A stretch of 64,000 bases of DNA, taken from contig CP154955.1 in assembly GCA_039621445.1 (NCBI GenBank), positions 22,840,064-22,904,063 on the forward strand. The letters run 5' to 3'. The translations under genes and the position numbers were made by a program. Within the stretch, counting starts at the first letter, position 1. Each line of letters opens with the position of its first letter. The DNA is from Euglena gracilis. Its lineage: Eukaryota > Euglenida > Euglenophyceae > Euglenales. The notes below the pieces were generated by a model, which was not told the DNA's origin, did no database searches, and was given only the letters and a program-made list of their open reading frames with translations. This document shows, one piece after another, positions 55,518 to 64,000 of the stretch.

Positions 55518-55963
55518 CTGGCCTAAGCCAATGGGAGCTGCATATGCGGCACAGCCTCAACAGGCATATCAAGTTCCAATGGAACAGTCACAACCCCAGC
55601 ACGTACACCAAGTTCCAATGGATCAACAACAACGGTGTGCGAGGCAGGGACAGGCACCTCCAATGGAGCAGGCGCATTACGCCATGCCTGGTCCCTCACC
55701 TCCCATCCTGTATACCCCACAGTATGTGACATCTCAGCAACCCCAATCCCAAAACCAATCTCAACCGGTACAGGGTACCCCACATCAAGTACACGCCGTA
55801 CAGGCGATGCCCCAACCTGCTGCTTATCCCGTCCGGGAACCCGCTGCCCAAACCGCAGCTAGCAGCAGTAGTATATCCGCTTACGCGATCCCTGTGGCAC
55901 ATGAGACGCCACAGGCAGCACCAACGGTGCCATACCCCGCATTCACCGCAGAATTGGTGAATC

Positions 55964-55983
55964 TCGCAGAGAAGACTCTGCGA
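55964..55983. other. Perfect 8-bp hairpin in ORF3 of C
   Basis: TCGCAGAG-AAGA-CTCTGCGA inside coding sequence, a clear example of the small-dyad pattern. Confidence 0.8.
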
Positions 55984-58933
55984 ACGGCCTTGCGGGCCAG
56001 CAACCTAGAGAGAGTAGACCCATCTCTACAGGTGCTGTGGGATACCCACTGTCGTCAAATTCTGGGCCTGGCCAATAGGCCCATTGCACAATGGTGCGCA
56101 TGCGGCCAGACTTTGATGACAGGAAAAGTGTACTTCATGCCCGGGGAATATCCCCCTGAGGTCAGCATGCGTACACTGGGGATTCCAGTACCGCCTATCC
56201 CGCGGATACGCCATCATGCAGGTGCATTCACCGAATACATGCGGGAGCATAGCCCCCCAGTGGAGGAAAGCGAGATGGGAGACATTCCAGCACCAACGGT
56301 GCAGCCATCACGAATTTTTCGCGATGCACAGTCCCCAACTCGTATGCCGAGACCACCACCACCCGAATATCGGGAAACCCCAACGCAATATGCGTATCAG
56401 CCAACAGCACAACCACCATTTCCTTATCCAGCCCATCTGGAAGCTGGAAGTCAGTTACCCGTACAACGGGATATGTCGATGGCTCAGGATCCTGGATCCT
56501 GGGCTGAGGACGTGGAGCGAGCCGAGGCCGAAGGCCGAATGGCCGTGGAAGAGGGTGTGCCAACGGCACCTGAACCTCTCCCAGCACCTCGCTTCACGTC
56601 ACCTCAGCAGGCCATCCAGTACTACCAGTCCCTGGAGCAGCTTCAGGGCCCACGGTCTGCAGAACGCAGATATGCGTCACTGCCGTACAGGCCAGCAGAC
56701 CTAGGTAGTAAACGGGGCAGGCCAGAATCTTCATCCCCAATGGGGAGACCGAAACCCCCGGCCCCTGCCCCAGCCCCAGCCAGACAGGCTACCCCAGCAC
56801 AGCAACGACGGGCGCCGGGTGGCCAACAGGCCGCACCCCCTCCCGTGCCCGTACCGTATGCCGCGCCGGCTAAGCCAGCGCCAATGGCGCAAATCCCCCG
56901 GCCGGTGCCAGCAAAAGCAGCAGCGCCGGCAGCTCCAGCAGCGCCAACGGCGCCATTGCCGGTAGCAGCGCCAACGGCGCACCAGCCTGTACCAGCGCCA
57001 ATGGCGCCGGCATCCCAGGAAACACCGGTACCTCCAGGCCAACAGGCCACCACCGAGGTACTGCCTGTTCCTGAACCCACACAGCAGCAGCTCGAACAGG
57101 CTGAACTGGCCCAGAGAGCCCATAGGGCAGAAATCGAGCACGAAGCTGCTGAGGGTGCACGCGTTCAGAAAATACTGGATGATACGCGTGAACGTACACG
57201 CAACCCCACTTACATCGATCCGCCTAGAGGCGAACCCCTCCCTATCAATAATCCACCATTTTTGGCGGATATGCAGGATCAACCTGCAGCTTACCCAGCA
57301 GCCAAAATGGCTTATGCACCGCAGGAATTGCTTGGAACAACAAGCGATATGAATCCTGCCTTTATAGGCCCTCGTTTTGCAGCCCATCTCTGTCCTCATG
57401 CTTGGAAACAAGCTAGAGAAGAGATTGCCCGAAGCGAAGCCCGATCGGGCAAGGGTAACGCCAAAAGTGCTCCCAAACGAGCACCGACAGCAGGCCAAAA
57501 AGGCCAAGGCAAAGGCCAGAAAGGCCCATACCGGAACGTCTATGAGGACGACATGGAAGCTCTATTCGAGCACATCAAAGAGATTCATGCACTCGCATTC
57601 GAGGCCATGAGAAAGTTTCAAAACGAACTTTCTCTTCCAATGCTGGTTGCATCTCCCGTCGTGACTGTGACCAGACAGCTCTATTTGGAGCGTAATCGTG
57701 AGTTCCACCACGATGGAACCCTGTATGCCTATGAGGGCAACGTAATTCTCGGTCCGATACTGGACGGTCTGCCGGGATTCTGGCACGTTTGGTTCTGGGC
57801 GGGATACCCCACCCAAAATTTCGGCAGATTCCTGAACTCCTGTGGATATCCTTATCTGGATTGCGGTCGGGAAGACCGATACAATACAGGTAAAGATTTG
57901 CTACGGCAGTTATTCGACTGCATTCGCAGTGTAGGCCCAAAAGGCCTGGAGTGGGAAATCTACCCACTGCCTGACAATATTGCCAAATTGGCAGAGAACA
58001 TGTTCTGCAGCAATCTGCAAGTCTTCTACCACTGGCAATATGCCTATCATTTTGAAGTGGTCGATATTGACCTCCGCTTCCCCCAGACGTATATCGTCAG
58101 CTGCACCCACTGTCACGAAAAGTTTGCAGTGGACTTCTGGGGATTCGGAGTACGCAGTACTCAACCACAGGCCGAAGGCCAGGACGAGGAAGGCCAACAG
58201 GCCAATATCCCGCAGACAGCGCCAAAGCGCATCATGCTCCTGCACCTTTGCAGAAATCCAAAGGATGTTCACCAAAGCTCGAATGGGCGACGCAACCACC
58301 GTCAACTCCTGCTGTATTTGCAGCAATTCTGGTTCAGGGCTTGGACCTGCCAGATTATGGAGATATATTATTATCTCAATCCCGATAGGGAAATTCCTCC
58401 GGACTATGTCCCCATCAGGCCACGGTTCGAAAAGGAAAGCATAGACGATTATGTCAAACGCCGATTCGGCGATACGCTCGATAGAGCGCTGTTCCAGCCG
58501 TTTTTCCAAGGCGGCAGACGGAACGAGCTGGGCATGGCCCTACCCCTCCTGCGCTTCAACCACAGAATGGTTGAAGACGAAAGGAAACCATGGGATCTTT
58601 TCCGATTACGGAAAAGACAGGTGCCACAGGCACCTGTCCCAAAGCCGCAACCGGCTTCGGAAGTTCCGCCATCGGAACCTTCAACACAGCCGCAACCGGC
58701 ATCAGTACCCACAACGCAGCCGCAACCGGCAACGCCTGTTCCCCAGGGTATTCCTGGTGGGACACCACCACCCGTCTTTGGGCGCGGTCGGCGTTACCTA
58801 GGTTCCAGCCTATCGGCTACTGCGGAACCATTTATCCCTATGGGATTTCAGGAGAGTCAATCTTCTGTCGCTACCTCTTCACCCCAGCCCGCTACTGCGG
58901 CCTCCCACCAGCGCGATTGCGCAACCAACAACT

Positions 58934-61057
58934 GTGCCCACCGCTATAGCGGAACAGCCAGCGGCCCCTGCCGCTTCACCAGAAACGGTGGAGGACAGTG
59001 AGGAGAGTGATGGTGAGGGCGGTGAAGACCGCATGGAAGGCCTGGAAGACATATGTGCTGAGGAACCTCAGCCATCAGCCCTTCCATTAGTCCCAAAGGG
59101 CTCCAGGACACCCCTTCCGCCTGAAGGAGATGTCAGCTCAGAGACGGAATCTCCTACATCCGAGGCCGAACGGCCACCGGTACCTCCCGTACCACCCCTC
59201 TCCTTACCCGCAGTGCCAATGGCACCAACCCCGACAGAACCTGTCGCATCACCAACAATACCTACAGGTGTTTTAGGTGGTGTATTACAGGGTCTGACCG
59301 CGGCGATGTCCGCAGTATCAGCAGTACTGACCCCTCGAGGATCACCAGCCACATCCCCTCCCGACACCCAAAGGGTTACTACGGCAGATAGCAGCTCAAC
59401 AGCCGTACAGCCTACGGCTACAACTCCAATGGAGTTGGATGTCCCAGCAGCTAAACCAGCTGCACCTGCACCGCCAACGGCGGAAATGCAACCGCCTCCT
59501 GCCAAACCGGCAGCATTGGCACCTCCTGCCAAACCGGCAGTCCCGAAACCGCCAACGGCGGAAAGACCACTGCCTCCGGCAGACCCTCGTGAAGAACGCC
59601 GATATGGCAGGCAGAAGAAGCCTAAGGCTAAACCTTCAGCCGAAGGCTGCAAGCCCGCTGAACAGCGGCGGGATGATGAGCCACCACCGTCTGGCGGAGA
59701 TGGCTCTGGCACAGGCCATAGGCCTACGATACCCATGGCCAGCTATGTGGCTGCAACCTCTGAAGGCGCTAAGCGCAAACCCACAATCAGACCGATTCGG
59801 TCAAATGTCCCTCACGAGGCCGATGAGCCATTTTGGACTGAGGACGTATTGTCCAGAGTAGACCCCCTCAACACTCGCCAGGCTAGGATCAATATGATCC
59901 GCAATAGCAGTGACCCCTGGCTGAACAAGTGGATCAAGCCCTTGTTCCACCGGGATCAACCCGGTATTTTCACAACCAGCCACACTTGGCGTTTTTGGAA
60001 TGCAAAATCTCCAAGGGTATTAGCCCAATATTTTGGAGGAAATTTCGTACTGGATTTCCAGGACAATGATCCACTATTGTGGTTATGTACAGCATGCCAT
60101 AGGCTACGAAACGACATGCCTGCAGTGCATATTTGCACACGCAACCCGGATAGCATAAGCTTCCACCATGATGCATATGTGCGCAATTGCGCAGCACTGG
60201 TTTGTGGCGATTGCCTACTGACATGGTCCAATATGGACAATTTCCGCTGGACGGAAAACGATTATGACAAGGACATACCTGTCCGTTGCATCAACTGCCT
60301 ACAGGCAGATTTTTGGTTACCTGCCACTGGCGGTATGACTAGAGTCATACCAGAAAATGAAGACCATCTGGTCAAATTCTAGCAGGACTATAAGTCCCAA
60401 ATCAATTTCTACCAGTTCAAGAAGTTTAAAGCTGTACACAGCTACCGCACAGGCGGAATCGCCAAAGATTTTCATCTTGACAGCGCAGCTGTCCGACTCG
60501 CAGTCGAGTCAGCAGGCAAGGCCAAAGTGCCATACATTTTTCAAGACTCCGATTGGGACAGGGTGATATACCCACTTTTTACGGCACAAAGCCTGCCAAA
60601 CCGACCAAGTTTTACCTTTTTGTTGCCTGAATACCCCCCTGAGGCCTACAAAATGGAATTTACCGATTGGGTAAGAGAAGTTTTAAGGCCCTTCACCATC
60701 CGAGCGCGAGTCGCAGGTTGGCACACCAAGGCAGATCCTGCCGTTTATCCGGGGATACCCCCACAGGTTCAGTGCAACCACCCCCGCCTAAATTTTTGGA
60801 TCTGGCCGGCAATGTTGCCACTTTTCTTCTGGGATAACCTGCAGAATTTTCTGCATCGCGAAGCCAACAGGCTTGGAGTACGATTACCCGATGGGTATAC
60901 ACAAAAATGGGAATGTCCCGATTTTGATGTCGATGAGCCTGAAAGGCAACTCGTAAATTTTGAACCTCCGATACTGGAGATAGTGGAATCTCCGGAAGGA
61001 GACTACGTTCGGGAGATCAGACCACCGACTCCCAGGAAATGGCCATCTGTGCCATAG
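58934..61057 (+). pseudogene. ORF4 of copy C, in-frame TAG
   Basis: Overlaps the end of ORF3 by 68 nt in another frame. The first in-frame ATG is at 59033 (MEGLEDICAEE), so the start is uncertain and the frame is open upstream to about 58934. Disordered Pro/Ala-rich N-terminus with PTAERPLPPADPREERRYGR. Conserved zinc-like region (WLCTACHRLRND, HICTRNPD, FHHDAYVRNCAALVCGDC, CINCLQADFW; about 60080-60315). TAG at 60380-60382 (VKF*QDYKSQ) interrupts an otherwise continuous frame to 61057 (LNFWIWPAMLPLFFWDNLQN). B has no stop at the homologous place, so this is probably a nonsense change. The homologue in B is at 52759. Confidence 0.78.
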
Positions 61058-61891
61058 ATACCCCAGGCTGACAGGCCACAGGTCCTTGGACCCTGTTCTG
61101 ACCTTTCCATCAGGCCTATAGGCCCTGTATTCGGTATCTATCCCAGGCACATCTGCCAATATGTATTTTTACTTTACATATTACCCCCTCTCTTTTGGGC
61201 TACTGCCCGTCTATCGAGGTGTATGCCTCTGGGGATACCCCATCGACAACATCGTGTTCGAGCAGCGCTGTGAAGCCTTCTCCTAGCGGTATATGCCGCC
61301 AGTAAGAAGACACACAGCGTACAGCCCGCACACCGTAATAATAGCCCCCAACTTGTTACTTTTCGGCTATAAGGCCACATAAGACTGCCAGACAGCAAAA
61401 CTTCTGCTAAGGTCTTTTGACCAGCCCCCCACTCCTCTCTCCTTTACCCCCCTGGGCAAAATATCGCTGTCGCCGGCAGTTGGTTTTGTAAATAGGTCTT
61501 TCTCCCTGGTCAGACATGACTGGCCAGGTGCCCCCTCCTTCCACACCCCACCCTTCAATCTTTTCCGATTATGGAATGAGACCTCCCTGCGTGTCATAGA
61601 CACACCCCAAACTGGGTGGATGGGACTTTCTGGAATGGAAACCTTCCAGCCCCATTTCCCAATGGGCTCTTCCACTTCCACCCCTTTGCCGCAATAAGTA
61701 GGCAACGCATAAGCGGTTAACCACTTTTGCGCGTTTTTGCGTTATTTCGCAATTTCCTTCCCACACCCCTGGTGACAGGAGAACCAAAAGCCGCAAACGG
61801 CCCTGTGACAGGTCCCCGTCCCCAGGACTGTGTCCGGCATTCCGACTGGCCTGGTCCAGTAGGGAAATCGGGCATAGCCCTGGGAGGGGGA
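61058..61891 (+). other. 3' untranslated region and polypurine tract of copy C
   Basis: Holds the block shared with B (CACACCGTAATAATAG…CTGCCAGACAGCAAAA, about 61328-61402), a GGGG-ATA-CCCC stem (about 61230), GGTCC-TT-GGACC (about 61081-61092) and, immediately before the 3' LTR, the purine run GGGAGGGGGA (61882-61891), the expected plus-strand primer. Confidence 0.75.
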
Positions 61892-62340
61892 TGTGTACCA
61901 GGCAGCCGTAAGGCCATGGTACTGTGTATGTAGGTATAAGCCTACGGCCAGATATAGCTCTGAGCCCCATACACAGTACTATGCTAGGTGGTATTCCTAC
62001 AGATGGCCAACGGCCTGAATTAGGAATACCAAAGCCTAATTCTGGTTCTCCTCTCCACAGGTGGTATTCTATTCTATTCTATTCTATTCTTCTCATTTCA
62101 TTTTGTCTTTGCAAGACTTGATTTCCAAGTTTGCTTTTTCACATTTTGAAGTCCTGAAAGGACACTTGTCACTTTCCTGGTCCGTAGCCCATAGGGCTCC
62201 TCCCCTGTCTTGTGCTCTGCCTCTTAATTGGGGAAAAAGGCAATACAACTTTTATATTTATTTAATATTTTTCCTGTTACTCCTACTTATATCCTTTTCT
62301 GCACACTAAAGGGCGAAAGCGATAAGGTAGGACGTACACT
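61892..62340 (+). repeat. 3' LTR of copy C
   Basis: 449 bp, the same length as the 5' LTR. I see about three differences: TGTGT vs TGTTT at the start, one base in the A-run/GGC context near 62236, and TTTAATATT vs TTTTATATT near 62263. It ends ACACT, directly joined to D. Confidence 0.9.
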
Positions 62341-62762
62341 ATAAGCCTACGGCCAGATACAGCTCTGAGCCCCATACACAGTACTATGCTTGGTGGTATT
62401 CCTACAGATGGCCAACGGCCTGAATTAGGAATACCTAAGCCTAATTCTTGTTCTCCTCTCCACAGGTGGTATTTTCTATTTTATTTCATTCTGGTCTTTG
62501 ATTCAAGACGTAATTTCCAAGTTTGATTTTTCTCATTTTGACTTCCTGAAAGGACAGCCAAATCACTTGGCACTTTTCCTTGTCGTAGCCCATAGGGCTT
62601 CTCCCCTGCCTTGTGCTCTGCCTCTTAATTGGGGGTACTTTTATATACTTATATATTTACACTTTATACTTTTATATTATTCTTTTCAATTTTTCCTGTT
62701 AATCGACCTTTTTTCCTTTTGCACACCAAAGGGCGAAAGCGAGGAACGGTTGGACGTACACT
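62341..62762 (+). repeat. 5' LTR of copy D, truncated at its 5' end
   Basis: Aligns with C LTR from its base 45 onward. It keeps the mutually exclusive stems (GGTATTCCTA/TAGGAATACC and GAATTAGG/CCTAATTC) and the CTCTCCACAGGTGGTATT block but lost the left arm of the 12-bp stem. It ends ACACT before TGGTAGCAG. Confidence 0.8.
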
Positions 62763-63016
62763 TGGTAGCAGTTTAGCTTTTGGATCCTTTTGACCGCAAA
62801 CGGTCGTGTGGTGCCCCGCCTATAGGCGAACACAGGCACTACAAGCAGTTTCCGGCCAAAGCTGTACGCACGGACACGTCCTATGACGGTTCGCAGTATA
62901 CACTGCTTCAAACCTCAGAGTTCGGGTCTCTGCTGACTTTTTATACTATCCCCTCTTTTTGCACTTGTTTCTGCATTTTACCCCGCAATCCACACTTTGT
63001 TTTTTTTGCCTTAAAA

Positions 63017-64000
63017 ATGCAGAGCACAACGCCCGTTGATTATGCAGCATTGATTGGTTCACTTCGTGGACTTGAACCTGCGGCGTCATTGTCTAGATCT
63101 AATGAGCATTCACAACCCCATAGGGGTGCACAAACATTGACTCATTTCAAAGGTAATCCTCCTTCCCCGCGTGTGTCACACCTATCGGTGTCTGCGTCGA
63201 GTAATCCTCCCCCCACCCAGTGGGCATCCCCACAGCCATCGGTGTCAAGCTCTATAGAGCAACCCCGTGCCCAACAGGCACAATCCTTTTTGTTGGAAAG
63301 CCGACCGGCTAACACCCATTCCCCCCGGCGAGATCTTGCACTGGTGCCGATAGGCACATTTCACTCTGAGGCGGATACGCCACGGAAAATTTTTGTTGAG
63401 GGTGGGTTAGAAACACCATGTTTCTTTCAGCCCCCCCCCCCCCCCCTATGCTTCCCCCCACAAGTCCGATTGGACAATTGCCCGCACCACCCGATACGCT
63501 TCCTTTTCCGGCATTGCCATGGCACCCGGAGATGCGTTTAACAGTTCCGGCTTATACAAGTCCTACAGAGTCTATGAGCAGTGACGCGGAAGAGTTGGAA
63601 AATATTTCCCCTCAACCCATTACCGTGATTCAGCGCATAGTCGCAAATCTTCCAGTGGACCACCCACAAACGCGGCAAATTTCCCATGTCCACACTTGTG
63701 CAGCGGATTGTGCTATGACACTCAATAAGGCTTTGGATTTTGTTTAAAACAACCAAAAGGTTGTAGAGCACAAGCTGGGTTACCTTTGGAGTTATGTCCC
63801 TGATGTTGGTCCATATTGCCAAACAAACTTTCAATCCACCAATGTGGACCTGGCAACTTTGCGTCAAGGTTTAGACACACATTTGCAGGCACATTTGCCA
63901 CAACACTTCCAAAAAGTGAGTGAAGCCATGTATGAAACACAATCCCGCAATGATGCGATTTTCACTAACATGCAAGATAGTTTTCAAGCTTTATCACACC
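63017..64000 (+). pseudogene. gag of copy D, 5' part
   Basis: ATG at 63017. As in C, the first frame reaches GGLETPCFFQPP, enters a pure C tract (16 C, 63431-63446) and the homologous continuation (MLPPTSPIGQLPAPPDTLPF) is shifted by -1. The continuation has a TAA at 63745-63747 (ALDFV*) where C has GAT GAG. The rest to the edge matches the C coiled-coil region. It is truncated by the window. Confidence 0.8.

Larger units (their letters stand above)
39306..59001 (+). pseudogene. ORF3 of copy C, split by insertion of copy B
   Basis: Starts MQDPGRGPGPP at 39306, runs Pro/Gln-rich to about 39596, where B's LTR begins, and resumes at about 55518-55531 (MGAAYAAQPQQAYQ) to a stop at 59001. Apart from B the second part is one open frame of 1,156 codons. 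Conserved with B ORF3: a module with LWDTHCRQILGLANRP and QWCACGQTLMTGKVYF; a disordered Pro/Ala-rich middle (APTAPLPVAAPTAHQP); a Lys/Gly stretch (KGQGKGQKGPY); and a globular module (GLPGFWHVWFWAGYPTQNFG, LEWEIYPLP, SCTHCHEKFAVDFWGFG, MLLHLCRN) with a CxxC…HxC zinc-like pattern. No signal peptide or membrane span, so not an obvious envelope. Function unknown. Confidence 0.8.
28947..62340 (+). mobile_element. LTR retrotransposon copy C, about 17.5 kb plus nested copy B
   Basis: Bounded by 449-bp direct LTRs (28947-29395 and 61892-62340) that differ at about three positions. Order: LTR, PBS, leader, gag (29656), UAG plus hairpin (33804), pol to a chromodomain (39187), acceptor-like site, ORF3 (39306, split by B), ORF4 (to 61057), conserved 3' untranslated block, polypurine tract, LTR. 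Subtracting B (39597 to about 55517) leaves about 17.5 kb, very long for a Ty3/gypsy element. Its genes carry several frameshifts and stops. No target-site duplication could be confirmed, because the right flank is copy D. Confidence 0.9.
62341..64000 (+). mobile_element. LTR retrotransposon copy D, 5' part, cut by window edge
   Basis: Abuts the C 3' LTR. LTR 62341-62762 lacks the first 44 bases of the C LTR (it starts ATAAGCCTACGG). PBS at 62763, leader similar to C (same hairpins), gag from 63017 to the edge. A close relative of C (matching LTR, leader and MQSTTPVDYAALIGSLRGLE). Confidence 0.85.

Noticed and set aside
55531-59001. ORF3 as an envelope protein
   Set aside because: No N-terminal signal, no hydrophobic membrane span and no furin-like site; Pro/Ala/Lys-rich with zinc-like motifs instead.
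60380-60382. Second programmed UAG readthrough in ORF4 of C
   Set aside because: B has a sense codon there and no conserved hairpin follows; a nonsense mutation is simpler.

Overview
The window reads as nuclear DNA of a microbial eukaryote, most likely an alga or other protist. The lineage cannot be fixed from the sequence. It is almost entirely transposable elements and satellite DNA. No bacterial operons, rRNA or convincing tRNA genes are visible. The eukaryotic signs are Ty3/gypsy-type LTR retrotransposons with a chromodomain integrase, a primer-binding site resembling the initiator tRNA-Met 3' end, pyrimidine-tract/CAG splice-acceptor-like sites, and long GC-rich tandem satellites.

The most interesting object is a family of very large (about 17 kb) LTR retrotransposons, present as copies A (minus strand, 1-3952, cut by the left edge), B (39597 to about 55517), C (28947-62340) and D (62341 to the right edge). 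B sits inside ORF3 of C, so C without B is about 17.5 kb. The shared layout is: LTR; PBS; a structured leader; a huge Gag with coiled coils, a capsid-like region and two CCHC knuckles around an RS-rich stretch; a single UAG followed after 8 nt by an 8-bp hairpin; Pol in the same frame (protease, a Cys-rich segment, a segment resembling the Dam-like domain of DIRS elements, RT, RNase H, integrase, chromodomain); then ORF3 (about 1,000-1,250 aa) and ORF4 (about 700-790 aa, RING-like Cys/His). I do not recognise ORF3 or ORF4. B has one frameshift in pol and one in ORF4. C has several lesions, yet its two LTRs are nearly identical.

Left half: A lies at the edge of a tandem satellite with a 209-219 bp unit (3955-10866). 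A 2.35-kb tandem duplication carrying a GC-rich, exon-like segment interrupts that array (5720 to about 10390). Next comes a direct tandem duplication of about 6.65 kb (10827-17475 and 17476 to about 23857). Each copy holds a minus-strand pol relic joined head-to-head to a plus-strand integrase/ORF3 relic, then satellite in forward and then reverse orientation, then a minus-strand relic of an unrelated coiled-coil protein (E), which is fuller at 22990-25000. From 25000 to 27780 there is no convincing gene. At 27783-28946 a GC-rich, frameshifted coding-like stretch is interrupted by element C.

Running through the retroelements, their leaders and LTRs, and the satellite is a dense pattern of tiny perfect hairpins: 4-10 bp stems with A-rich loops of 3-4 nt (ATA, AAA, AAAA, GATA). 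At one site three diverged copies show a paired C:G to T:A change that keeps a 9-bp stem, even though it creates a stop codon. This hairpin architecture and the four-ORF element are the main candidates for something undescribed.
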